The position numbers were made by a program, and so were the translations under genes. 64,000 nucleotides of DNA from Smittia aterrima. Its lineage: Eukaryota > Arthropoda > Insecta > Diptera > Chironomidae. Location of the stretch: contig CP093831.1 of assembly GCA_033063855.1 (NCBI GenBank), positions 23,932,001 through 23,996,000 on the forward strand, given 5' to 3'. Shown here one piece after another: positions 8,922 through 19,858 of this stretch (position 1 is its first letter; the number at the start of each line of letters is the position of its first letter). The notes under the pieces are model-generated. The model was not told the DNA's origin, searched no databases, and saw nothing but the letters and a program-made list of their open reading frames with translations.

Positions 8922-10748
8922 TCATTTCAATTTCATGATGACTGGACTGCAAATTTGTTTAATTTTAATCAAACGATCTTCGAATTCTTCTTTCTCATCG
9001 AGTCTGTTCAAATCAAGCCATGCGAGTTCTGTTGAACATATATCGAGAACGATGTTTTTTTCATTTTCATTCAATAAGTTTTCTCGAGTATTTTTAACGT
9101 CTTGAATGCATTGAAGGATGTAATTTTCCAACGAATTGCGTGCCTGGATACGCTTTTCCTGTTTCTCGTCTTCGTCTCGATATTTTTCAGCTTCTAACAA
9201 CATTCGTTCAATGTCAGCTGTAGACAAACGGCCATTTTCGTTTCTAATCGTTATTTTCTTTTCATTGCCAGTCGAGTTATCCTTTGCAGAGACATTCAAG
9301 ATTCCATTTGCGTCGATGTCAAATGTAACATCTATCTGAGGAATGTCGCGAGGCGCTGGTGGGATACCAGTAAGAACGAAAGTTCCAAGCAAATTATTGT
9401 TTTTAGTCAAAGGACGTTCACCTTCATAAACTTCGATATAGACGTCCATTTGGTTATCGATAAAGGTCGTGTAAGTTTGCATTTTCTTGCAGGGAGTTTT
9501 TGAGTTGCGTTCAATTATTTTTGAAAATACTCCACCAATTGTTTCGACTCCCAAAGATAATGGAGTTACATCAATCAATAAAACGTCTTGAATCTGTGAA
9601 CTTGAATCTCCATGCAGAATTGCAGCTTGAACTGCAGCGCCATAGGCAACGGCTTCGTCAGCGTTCATCGATAAGTTTAATTGCTTACCGTTGAAGAAAT
9701 CTTCAAGCATCTTTTGAATCTTTAGAATTCTTGTTGAGCCTCCAACCAAAACCACATCATCAATTTGCCCTTTGTCCATCTTAGCGTCAGCTAAAGCTTT
9801 TTTTACTGGTTCTAATGTTGATTTGAAGAGATCCATGTTCATATCTTCGAATCGTGCTCTTGTTATTTTTGTGCTGAAATCAATTCCTCCATGCAAAGCA
9901 TCAATTTCGACTGGAGCTTCACTAGATGACGATAGTGTTCGCTTTGCTCTCTCACATGCTGTTCTCAATCGACGTAATGCTCGAGCATCTCTACTTATAT
10001 CTTTTCTGTATTTGAGCTTGAATTCTTCGACGAAATGATCGACCAATCGGTTATCAAAATCTTCTCCTCCAAGATGAGTGTCACCGCCTGTTGCAATGAC
10101 TTCGAACAAAGATCCTTCTTTGATGTTTAAGATGGAGACGTCAAACGTTCCGCCACCAAGGTCAAAAATCAAAACATTTTTAGCTCCCTTCAAGTTCTTG
10201 TCCAAGCCGTAAGCCAATGCAGCTGCAGTTGGTTCGTTAATGATTTTTAAGACATTCAAACCTGCAATAGCTCCAGCATCTTTTGTAGATTGTCTCTGAG
10301 CATCATTGAAATAAACAGGAACTGTGATGACAGCATCAGTGACCTTAGTTCCCAAGAATGATTCAGCGGTTTTTTTCATTTTAGCAAGAACCATCGAGCT
10401 GATTTCTTCTGGAGAAATAATCTTGGTTTCTCCTTTGAACTCGATTTGAATCTTTGGCTTTTTGCAATCGTTGATCACTTTGAATGGCCAATGCTTCATG
10501 TCAGCTTGAATATGCTTGTCATCAAAGCGCCGTCCGATCAAACGTTTAGCATCAAAGACTGTGTTCTGAGGGTTCATTGCAACTTGATTCTTAGCTGCAT
10601 CACCGACGAGTCGTTCTGTATCGTTGAATGCAACATAACTCGGAGTTGTTCTATTTCCCAACTCGTTAGCGATAATCTCAACTTTGCCATGCTGATAAAC
10701 TCCAACGCAGCAGTAAGTTGTGCCAAGATCTATTCCGATTGCTGACAT
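8922..10748 (-). CDS. Cytosolic-type Hsp70 without EEVD tail
   Basis: This is the third tandem Hsp70, 608 residues and intronless. The ATPase, linker, beta substrate-binding and single lid domains are complete, and the lid ends ICSPVIMKLK immediately before the stop. The Gly/Met-rich tail and EEVD are absent. The Leu in GGSTRILKIQ is shared with its neighbours. The segment around residues 245-265 (LKYRKDISRDARALRRLR) is closer to typical cytosolic Hsp70 than in the other copies, so this copy may be nearest the ancestral state. The start is the ATG of MSAIGID; 34 open codons upstream lie in the 5' UTR. A TATATA lies about 155 bases upstream of the ATG, as in copy 1. Confidence 0.95.
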   Translation of the reverse strand: MSAIGIDLGTTYCCVGVYQHGKVEIIANELGNRTTPSYVAFNDTERLVGDAAKNQVAMNPQNTVFDAKRLIGRRFDDKHIQADMKHWPFKVINDCKKPKIQIEFKGETKIISPEEISSMVLAKMKKTAESFLGTKVTDAVITVPVYFNDAQRQSTKDAGAIAGLNVLKIINEPTAAALAYGLDKNLKGAKNVLIFDLGGGTFDVSILNIKEGSLFEVIATGGDTHLGGEDFDNRLVDHFVEEFKLKYRKDISRDARALRRLRTACERAKRTLSSSSEAPVEIDALHGGIDFSTKITRARFEDMNMDLFKSTLEPVKKALADAKMDKGQIDDVVLVGGSTRILKIQKMLEDFFNGKQLNLSMNADEAVAYGAAVQAAILHGDSSSQIQDVLLIDVTPLSLGVETIGGVFSKIIERNSKTPCKKMQTYTTFIDNQMDVYIEVYEGERPLTKNNNLLGTFVLTGIPPAPRDIPQIDVTFDIDANGILNVSAKDNSTGNEKKITIRNENGRLSTADIERMLLEAEKYRDEDEKQEKRIQARNSLENYILQCIQDVKNTRENLLNENEKNIVLDICSTELAWLDLNRLDEKEEFEDRLIKIKQICSPVIMKLK

Positions 10749-11010
10749 TTTTGCTTCACTCTTAAACTTTTGAAATTTATTTAGTTTCGACTTGTATCCT
10801 CCTGGACATTTGATTTGAAACTGAATATTTTTTCGTCGAAACTCTCGCAATTAATACGAAAACAGCGATATCGCCAATAGCTTTATCTATAAAGTAAATG
10901 ATATATAAAAGCTGATAACAATATTCTTAGAAAAACTCAATTTTCTTCCGAACAATCATATTTTCCTTGACAACATTTTTTTGCGTTTCTAATCTATTTT
11001 GTTTCTTGTT
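10749..11010 (-). promoter_or_regulatory. hsp70 promoter block, copy 3
   Basis: This region shares about 250 bases with the copy 1 promoter, ending near ttgcgtttctaatctatttt. A TATATA lies at 10902-10907, with GAA/TTC triplets at about 10920-10960. The copied promoters imply similar control of the three genes. Confidence 0.55.
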
Positions 11011-11469
11011 AATTTTTTTATAAAATGTTTTTTCTTCTGCAAGTAAAAACTTCTGCAACCATTAAAAATACTGTCTTTTCTATGTGTTTATATTTTTCTG
11101 TCTTTTGAAAACTAAAAGAGAAACAACACGAAGAAAGAGAGCAATTATATATTTTCAATCTTTTTCATAGGTATTAATATATTGTTGGATGAAACAATAT
11201 TCTCGCCTGGGTTAGTTTCGTACTTGCCACTGAACGGAAAGCTATTTTTCTGGAGTCAGGATTATATTTTTTTTAATGAAATAGCGACAAGAAGATAATT
11301 TCAGTGAGAAAAGTAGTGTCGACGTTGAAGGTTCTTGAGACAAAGCTGCTCTAACAAATTCTTTTAAGTTTATTGTAATTTAGGAAAAGTTGAATTTTCA
11401 ATTTTTCATGAAATCTTGTTAGAAAACGTTAGAGTTTTGTGATAAATTTGGTTAAAATTGTTAATTATA

Positions 11470-12282
11470 GATTATGGCATCCGCATACAGAAAATTGCTC
11501 TGTAGAAGAAACTTTTAAAGATTACATAATCGACGTTGATGGAGAGGAAACTATGTAAAGATGAGTGAAGAAATTTAGTAAATTGTTGTTCTTGATATCA
11601 ATTTAAATGTTCCAACAGGGCAATGGAGTTTTATCAAAATGAAGAAGATAATGGTTATCTGACTTTGTTCCTTCACAATAAGCTTTGCAGCAATATCGAT
11701 TCGATGGATTTGGATACTCGGTATGAGCTCTAATATCGATTCTATTTTGAGCCCGGAATTAAAAGTGACAAGAATGATTTTCGAAAACGAAAAGTAAAAC
11801 GATTTTATTTCTTACGACAAGCTTGCCGATCCTGAAAAAAGTTACGACGTTGATGGAAAGTTAACATTCTACTGTGAGGTATTTAAGTTCGATAAATCCT
11901 ATTTTAAAACTAAAAATGAAAATATTTTCTTAGCCAATTTTGTCGATGTTTTTAAATGACACATTCAATAATTTTGAACTGCAGACGAGCTATGGAGAAA
12001 TTTTTAAAAGTTACAAACCTGTTCTTGCTACAATATCCCCAGATTTTGAAGAATGTTTGCCTACGCTCAGACGGAAGAGTTCAAAACAAATTTTGTAAAG
12101 ATAGAAGACGTTGGGTCAAAAAGACGTTTGCTCAGTTCTGGCGATTTGCTTATGGACTTGAAATTGAGAATTTAAACTTGATTGCTCATGATTTGCTTGA
12201 TCAACGTTTGGCGCTTCCACATTTCCAGCATTTTGTGACCCTTCGTAGTGTAAAACCAAGAGCACAACAATTGACAAACTAA
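11470..12282 (+). pseudogene. Decayed MATH-BTB (SPOP-like) gene
   Basis: Translation fragments in shifting frames give the order of a MATH domain: FYQNEEDNGYLTLFLHNK, then SNIDSILSPELKV, then DFISYDKLADPEK and DVDGKLTFYCEV. After an intron-like gap (about 11878-11935) come BTB-like pieces: SMFLNDTFNNFELQTSYGEI, then SYKPVLATISPDFEECLP, then FAYGLEIENLNLIAHDLLDQ. At least three frameshifts or stops break the reading. Intact members of this family are substrate adaptors of Cullin-3 ubiquitin ligases; this copy is almost certainly non-coding as a whole. It lies just upstream of an F-box gene. The MATH part is clear; the BTB part is less certain. Confidence 0.6.
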
Positions 12283-12557
12283 TTTAACTTTTATTATTTA
12301 ATTACTTTTAAATCTACTTTTATTGCCGTAAAAGTTTTCAATTTACATAAAATTAATTTGGTAACTAATTTCTAATTTTCTTAGGAAGAAAAGTTTCATC
12401 CCAGTTTTCCTTTTAAGTTCAGGTAAAAAAAAAGTTTTTTGAAAAATATGAGCGAACATAAGATGGAGTTCAGTGTGAAATGTCGTCTCGACTACGAAGG
12501 TTCTTAAAGCAAGCTTTGGTGATTTGGAATTTAATAAGTTGTCAAAATCTAACGAAA

Positions 12558-13729
12558 ATGGAAGAGTTGAAAAAGGAATTATCAGTAAATGATTTGCCAG
12601 ATGAACTTATGTTGTTCGTATTTGAATTCTTGAGCCGAAAGGATTTGATAAATTCTGTTTTTGTTTGCAGACGGTGAGTTAAAGACTTTTTCAAGTAAAT
12701 TTTCATTCTAATTCTCGGCATTTGCTTTTTAGGTGGAACGAGCTCATTTCATCTAGCACGAGAATCATGAAGAACTTTCCATCAACTCTGATCATGAGTA
12801 ATAATTTGAAATATAACAAAATAACATTTGATGAAGAAAAATGCTTCATTCCATTCGATGAAATCAGAATTTTCCATAAATTCGTCTCAAATATGCGAGT
12901 TATTAAGTTTTATGAATGCGAATTTCAACCTGAACAATCCGATGCTTTGAACGATATTTTCTCATCGATGGTCAAGCTTGAAACATTGAAATGTGAAAAC
13001 TCAAAGTGGGAATCTGGAGACTTTCAATTGAAGTCTCATCATCTTCCAAATCTGAAGAAAGTTGTGATGAAAAACTCAGATTACAAGGTGAGAAAAATTT
13101 CATTACAAAAGTTCGGCCTGAAAACTAATTTAAAATATTTTTTTTAGTTTCTTGAAATGATCAAATCCTCTCAAATAACTTCATTGGCAGTTGACAACTG
13201 GATCTGTAAATTAACTGTCGATTACGATCCAATTCATCAAAACAATCTCATTTTTGACTTCCTCGCTGCACAAAAGAATCTCGAGGAGGTCGAATTATTT
13301 GATGTTCACTTCGAAGTGGCCGATGCCGATTCGATCCAAAAAATTGACTTTCCATTACTTAAGAAGTTTTCCATCAAACAAGTTTCTTATATCGGAGAAA
13401 AAGTAAACTTGATGTCGTTCATGAGGAGAATCGGCGACACCTTGGAGTCACTTTCGATTGGATGTATGATTCCTGATGAAGTCATTGAGTTGATTTTAAT
13501 GCGATTTCGCCGTTTGAAGAACTTAGCGATCACTTCAATTTTTATTCCAGAAAAGAAAATGTTATATCCCCAACATCTGCCGAATGAGGATTTTTATAGT
13601 AATCTCAATCCAAATTATTCAGTTCATACCGTTCAAATATTTGGAGGATATTATTGCATCGATTCGAATAAGTTAAACGCTTTCATGGCAATGTTTCCGA
13701 ACGCTGAAGCTGAGTTAGCTGATTTATAG
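12558..13729 (+). CDS. F-box protein with LRR-like C-terminal region
   Basis: There are three exons: 12558-12673, 12733-13087 and 13148-13729. Both introns are GT-AG (donors GTGAGT and GTGAGA), and the joined frame gives 350 residues. The N-terminus carries an F-box (residues about 10-45; LPDELMLFVFEFLSRKDL, then CRRWNEL across the first splice junction), which should bind Skp1 in an SCF ubiquitin ligase. The rest has irregular leucine-rich strands (for example LPNLKKVVMKNSDYK and NLEEVELFDVHFE), as in insect F-box/LRR proteins, and would choose the substrate. The start is the ATG 10 codons before the F-box; an upstream ATG at 12480 is in frame, so a 26-residue longer form is possible. No specific orthologue is recognised. 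Confidence 0.85.
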
Positions 13730-14490
13730 TTAAACAGAAGAATGAAATAAAATATTTTCTAAATCAAACTCGATCTTTTGAATCATCCGTTAGATGAAGC
13801 TCTCAACAAATTTTATAACAATCAAAAAGCTTCTTTAAAGATAAACCAGTTTTTGATAACAGGCTCACGCGCGAGTTAATGAATTAATTATGATCGCGGC
13901 GGCCTTCACTCGCGTGTTATCTACAAAAACAAAACAGAAAAAAACTCTCGCGAATTCTTATTTTGTTTGTAAACAGTTGATATGCTCGATGAGGGTTCAT
14001 CGCACGATGATTGAGCCAAAAACTGACCGAGATATTAAAAAAAACTTGTTTTAAAAATTTGAACTTGTTTGCAATCAGAATCATTCGCTTAACGAAATAG
14101 TTGTCGCGTGGCTCAGAAGAATTCACCAAATAAATTAGATTCACGAATGCCCTTGATGCCTTTCTGTCTTTCGTCGTCTCCATGTGAGCTGAGTTGATAT
14201 ATTCGAGTAAGTTATTTACGACTTTGTCCCGTTGAGAGTCAAGTTGCTTGTCACATCTAAATTACTCGATCATCGAACGAGACGACGGCTCAGTTTACCT
14301 AACCGCGAATCAATTCCCACGACAACATCATTAAAATCGAAAAACTTACCGTCGTCAACACACATCGGTCGCTTATCGTTTCGCGGCGTCTCGTTATCAG
14401 TCGATACAAATGAAGTTTGATACTAAAAAAAGGGTTGTCCACCGTGCTTACGCTAAACGGTTTCAGATTCTCTCGTTGTGTTGTCGTTCG
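13730..14490. other. Probable divergent promoter region
   Basis: This stretch holds the 3' end of the F-box gene and then less AT-rich DNA. A minus-strand ATG frame of 88 codons (13917-14183) is open but unlike any known protein and is not called as a gene. A partly palindromic CACGCGCGAG / CTCGCGTG pair at about 13866-13917 is visible. An initiator-like TCAGTG occurs near 14493 and could start the plus-strand transcript of the next gene. Confidence 0.3.
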
Positions 14491-15077
14491 GCAGTTCAGT
14501 GTGTTGCGAAACTCCAGCGCGATTTGAAGCATTTTTTTTGCGCTTTGCTGTCTACAAATCGCTTTGTCGTGTGTCATGCAGTGAAGAAAAGTTTAAAGTG
14601 ACGAAGACGAGTCAGAGAGAGGGATTAGCAGACACCAAAGAGAATTTGCATTTGGATTATTGAGACTTAATTGACGTTAATTGAAAGATGGACTTCATGT
14701 GAAAGTGAAAATGTGGGGAATGAAACATTTTTTGTCAATGAAGTGAAGAGCAATCGTTCGCTAGCTACGCGAAATAAAAAATTATTTTTTATCTTTTTCA
14801 AGTTCTCGTTGATAAGAAAATTACGTTTGCGGGTGTGCGAAATAAAAAGAAATAAAGTGCGAACGAAATGAAGAAAAAAGTTGATGCAATTCCGCTGACT
14901 GTGATAAGGTGAATGTCGATCGTACAGTGACTGCTCTAAATTGAGGATTTTTCTTCTATCTTCAACACTTCCTTTGAACTAATGCAGTTAAAGTCTTCAC
15001 CAAGAAATTCCTTTGAGAGCTGTCACTGTAATCGAAACTCGTGAGAGATCAATGGACAAGTTTTTTCCTGTCAAACG

Positions 15078-15318
15078 ATGAGCATTTACATCGTCGCGCC
15101 GCTGATTGTTTTTTTAATCTGGTATGCTTTTCATCGTTTCAGTGACGATGCGTCCGCAATTGAGTCAATGCAGAGCGTTGAGAGCATCAACGAAGATGAG
15201 GAGAAACAGGAAATTGTGAGAAAAAGTGAGAAGTTTGAAAATATTTTCCGATTGATTGTGCAACTGTAAAATTTCTCTAAATTTTTAGAGCTCGGAGGTC
15301 GACGATCGATTCGTGTGA
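15078..15318 (+). CDS. Possible 55-residue membrane micropeptide
   Basis: There are two exons, 15078-15215 and 15289-15318, joined by a GT-AG intron (donor GTGAGA; acceptor AATTTTTAG). The product has one hydrophobic segment at its start (MSIYIVAPLIVFLIWYAF), then a short His-Arg and a strongly acidic, Ser-rich tail ending SSEVDDRFV. If unspliced, the same ATG gives 63 residues with a basic end. A long leader of about 580 bases precedes it from an initiator-like TCAGTG near 14493. I recognise no family; a small single-pass membrane peptide is plausible. Alternatively this is an upstream ORF of the ABC-like gene that begins 300 bases further on. Confidence 0.45.
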
Positions 15319-15324
15319 ACTCAA

Positions 15325-15407
15325 CTTATATATCGCAGAAAGATCGACTTAGTCGTTACAAAACTGCACTCGCTACTTTCATTCCATTCCGTTACGATGC
15401 GAGCACG
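15325..15407 (+). promoter_or_regulatory. TATA-type promoter and 5' exon of the ABC-like gene
   Basis: A TTATATATC lies at about 15324-15333. About 75 bases downstream a leader exon ends at a perfect donor (GCAC|GTAAGT at 15407), and a matching acceptor (AATTTTAG) lies at about 15540. The leader contains a short upstream ATG frame that stops before the main start at 15618. Confidence 0.4.
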
Positions 15408-15617
15408 TAAGTTCCTGAAAGATTTTCGCATTGTTCTCAAGCGGAACTTGATCATTCAAAGCTTAAGCACAACGCGAAAACATTCCTTGACACAATCTTT
15501 GTTCTTACTAATTAACGCTAATCGCGAAACGATAATTTTAGTCACTCGGAGTTGCCCGTCGACAGAATCGGTTGCTTTTCGAACTTTTCGTTCTTCTGGG
15601 TTCGTGATTTTTTGCTA

Positions 15618-18600
15618 ATGCCGCAAGACGATCCAATGACCGATGCTAGTCAAAGTCGAAAAACTTACGAGTTGAACGTCATTCCAACGTATAACGATCG
15701 TGCTGATGTCAATGGAAAGCGACTACTTGGAATCTACAAAGACGAGAAGCAAACAAGAGGAAAGCATGGCTCAATGTTGAAAGTCGCTTGGAATTTCTGC
15801 AAGACTCGAGTGATAATCGCTTCGATCTTCTACACTTTGTCGACACTCTTCGCTATTTGTGCTCCAGTCATTTTCCTAAATCTTGCTCTCAACACTTTAG
15901 AGGATGAAACTCCAATTGCTGTGAACGGAACGACCTTAGCTACCTCAAACTCAACCATGCAAATGTTTAAAGTTTTCCAATTCAACTTCAGCTTTCGAGG
16001 TCGATTCGAGTGCATTTATTACATGCTCGGCTTCGCTGTTTGCTTTTTCTTTGCTCAAGTTTTTGGATCCATCACAAATTGGTTGAACCTTCGAACTGCC
16101 ATTCGATTGAGATCGGCGGTGATATCAGCCACATTCAGAAAGTCAATTAAATCTTCGATCGTCAACAACATTGCAACTCATCAAATCTTAACCGACGACA
16201 TCGACAACATGATGAACTTAGTTGATTATCTCACGAAGATTCTTGGAACTGTCATCGCAATGATTCTCGGTCTTGTCGCTTCGATTGTTTTACTGAGCAG
16301 TCCCGGAGTGTGGCCGATTTTCTCTGCCATCGGATTCTTCTGCATTCCTGTGTTGCTCGCTAAAATATCAACGAACCGGCTGAGAAAATCAATGCACTAC
16401 CTCATGAGAAAAATGACAGTTGTCGAGAGCTTCTGCGTGAACTTCAAGGACGTTATGATACACGCGATGGCTTATGATTACATCAAACAATTTTATTGTG
16501 AGTTTCTAATTTATTTCATTGATTTATTAATTGCTTTGAAACTCCTTTAGACTTCAACACATCACAATTCGCCGCTCTTCGAACGGCTCACATCTTCTCG
16601 GTTCACATTTACGATGGTTTGACTGCGGTTCTACTTGGCGGTCTTTATCTGATTTGGTGCGACATGGATATTGTCACGAATAGCGTGGAAACTTTACTTC
16701 TTGTTCTTGTCTACGTTTATTTCATCAAGAACTTTGTCGCTGATTATTGTCATTCGATAAACGCGATCTCAAGTGGAAGTGGAAGTTTAGAGAAATTGAA
16801 AAACTCTTTCGCGACTTTGACGAATCCAAATTTATCAAGAACTCGAACGATTGACACGCGAGTTTTGCTTTCGATGAATGGTTGTCGATTTAAATGGGAA
16901 GACGAGACAGAATTCACAATCGAAGTTGCGAAGGGAGATGTCCTCGGTGTCTCAGGAAAGCACATGAAGGCTTTGAGCTACGCAATCCTCGGTCACTACG
17001 AATGCAAAGAAGGAATCTTGAGACAACGAGGAGTCACCGGTTTCTTCTCGGAAGATCCTTTCATCTGCATTGGATCAGTCAAAGACAACATTCTGATGGG
17101 CTCAGACTTTGATGCGAAACGTTATTACACGGCAGTGTCTCTAACAAATCTTAACGATGACATCTTGCGAGCTCTTGGAGCTGATGAGCTTCCAATTGAA
17201 ATGTTGGATTTGAATCTACAACAGAAGCAAAGAATTGCACTTGCAAGAGCGATCTACAGTGATCGTGACATTTATCTCTTCGATGAGCCTTTCAAGAGCG
17301 CAGTGTTCTCATCAAACGTTCTTCAAATGTTTGACAACGTCGTACATCACATAATTTCATCAGACCCCAACAAAGCTGTGATCATCTGCAGCACAAACAA
17401 TCAAATCCTAAATATTTGTCATAAAATCTACGACACCAACGAGAATCACGTTTACTCGAGAGTCGACTACGAGAGAATATCAGCAGCGAGTTATCACGAA
17501 GGATCAGTTCATCACACTTACGAGAACGTTAAAGGATGCAATCAAAATGCGATCACAGTTTACAAAATGCCGAGTCGATTTCAAGTTCAAATCGTTCATG
17601 AAAATCATGTTCCAAGTCACGAACATTTAAATTCAAACGAACATTTGATTTCAAGGGAAAAGTTTGACGACAACAGTTCAATGGGAATTCTCAACTTTAT
17701 TGTCATCGCGATATTAAACTTTTTAAATGCAATCATTTATGTTGTTCTCATCGTTGGCTTCGTCCTCGTCGTAAGGAGCAAATATATCGAACCGTGGCTG
17801 GAGGTTCCTTACATCTGTGGCTTCATTCTCGCGTTCACCGTTGAACTTGTTCAGAAGATTTATCTCGCGAAGTTGATTGAGATTAGACAGAAGAAGTTTC
17901 ACAAAATGATTTTCGAGAAGTTGTTGAACACTTCACTTGATTATCTTTGTGGAACAAACATCGCTGACATTCTCAATTGGTTCAGTATCACATTCCATTC
18001 ACGTGAGTTCTTTAAATGATTTCATTGAAGGTTAATTAACTTTTTGACTTTAACAGAGTTCGAGCCTTACACGAGAATAATCAAATCGATCATCGTAATT
18101 GTGATTTCTGGATTGTTCTTAGTGCTAATCAATTATTGGTTGACAACTGCAGTTTTCTTGATTCTGATTGCTGGTCAAATCTTCTCCTTCCACATAATCT
18201 TCCAAGGAAGACTCAAAGCGACGCTTAACTATTACACAATGGTCGAGTATCTTTCGAGGAAGAAAATGTTCCAGCAGATGATCAACAACTTGAGAGGTCG
18301 TGACGTGATTCAATCTTTTGAGAGGACTTCGGAGTTTTGTCGAGAGTAAGTTGAATCTTAAATTTAACTTCTTTTACTTAAAAATTTATTTCAGCTTCAA
18401 TGTGATCGTCGAAGACAACTCAGTCGCTGTTTTCATTCAGAAATCTGTTCGTAATTACGTCAGTTTCATTCTTCAGATGGTGATCGGACTCAACGTCACA
18501 ATTATGCATCTTCTCACTCTCTTCATTGGCGATCTCTCGATCTACAATTACATTTTCTGTGTCATCTTGTATTACTTGATCAATCATTTTGCGCATGAAT

Positions 18601-19407
18601 TAATCGTCGATGGTTATCTTGAGTTGTTGATAACTCAATGTAAACGACAGCTGATCGACCAGGAGATAAGAAATATAGTTAACAATAAACAAGTTAGCTT
18701 GTTGTATGAACCGAACGTGCCAGGAGAAGGCGGACTTTCGGTTGATTTCAAAGATGTCAGCGTTAAGCTTTGTGGAAAGAAAGTTCTCGACATTCACAAG
18801 CTTCACATAAAGAAAGGCGACATTGTCGGAATAACCGGCAATGGCTCACACTTGATCACTTCAATTCTATTTAAATTATTGAAGCCAGGACTTGGAGTTG
18901 TGTTCTTAGGAAGTCACGAGTTGAACCTAATCAGCCAAGATAATCTTCATAAGCTTATTGCCGTTGTGCCATTCGATTTACAGATTCAAGATTTAACAAT
19001 CGCGTAAGGAAAAACATTTTTAATAATTCCAATGAATTTGTTCTTCAAATATTTTCTTTCACAGAGAATTTCTAAATCCAACAAACTCAGTAAACCACAA
19101 GACCATTTTAAATAAACTTTCATTAGCCTTGCCGCAGCTTCTTCAACACAACAAACTTCAAGAGTCTGTCAGAAGTCTCACCAGGCAACAGAAGCAACTA
19201 CTGTGTCTAGTCAAAGCCAGTTTGAAAACAGAAGCCAAGATTGTAATTCTCGAGTTTCCAGAGCTCGAAATACAAGCGACAATTAATTTATTCATTCGAC
19301 AAGATTTGATCGAGAAAACAATCATCGTGATCGGGACAAATCATAGACATTTTGAGACATGTAATCGCATTGTTAACTTAGATTTGGAATCAAGACGAAA
19401 ATCATAA
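15618..19407 (+). CDS. ABCC-like full transporter with degenerate ATPase sites
   Basis: The coding exons are 15618-16497, 16551-18002, 18057-18345, 18395-19003 and 19065-19407, all with GT-AG introns, giving 1190 residues. The layout is membrane domain, nucleotide-binding domain (NBD) 1, membrane domain, NBD2, as in the ABCC/MRP-CFTR subfamily. The stretch EDPFICIGSVKDNILMGSDF matches the ABCC region after the Q-loop. Catalytic motifs are lost. Walker A of NBD1 reads GVSGKHMKAL (about residue 425) and that of NBD2 reads GITGNGSHLITS (about 1019). The signature motifs are LNLQQKQR (about 512) and LTRQQKQL instead of LSGGQ. Walker B of NBD1 is kept (LFDEP), but that of NBD2 is LEFPELE, and the switch histidine is replaced in NBD1 (CSTNNQ). 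The long open frame across five exons argues against a pseudogene. A regulatory or scaffold role is possible; ATP-driven transport is doubtful. Confidence 0.85.
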
Positions 19408-19858
19408 TAAAAGAACCGTTAAATATTTGAAGTATGCGATTCGCTTTGGCATTCGCTTCAATCGCGATTCGCACTCTGGAAGTAGAAAATAAGTTGTTTC
19501 TTTTGAAAGAAAGTTTCGCAAATTGAAAATTAAGTTTTTCGGGTTTTTCTCCTGTAAAGGATGTGTTTGTTGAATTAAAAATATTCTAAATTATCGTCCA
19601 GTTGCTTCACGCGAAAAAGAAAATCAAAATGTTGCCTAAATTTTGTGCTACTAAGAGAAATAAGTTTGATAAATATAAAACATTTAATTAACTTGATTGA
19701 GAAGCTCTCTCAATGACTCATAGTGAATCGATTTAAACTCCTGTGCCAAAATGAATGGAATCCTTCAGATTAAAATCGATAAATAAAAGTTTAAAGCGAA
19801 AATAGAAAATTTGCGAAAGTTGTCGACACAACAATAACAAATGCATTTGAAATCAACA

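Noticed and set aside
1741..10748. Bacterial origin of the Hsp70 cluster by transfer
   Set aside because: Sequence features (GIDLGTTYCCVGV, DVTPLSLGIE, eukaryotic lid) and TATA promoters are those of eukaryotic cytosolic Hsp70, not DnaK.
13917..14183. 88-residue minus-strand frame with real ATG
   Set aside because: No recognisable domain, no splice or promoter support, and it lies in a probable divergent promoter region; kept only as a remark.
15552..15617. Upstream extension of the ABC-like protein
   Set aside because: It would need a TTG start; the first ATG of the exon is at 15618.
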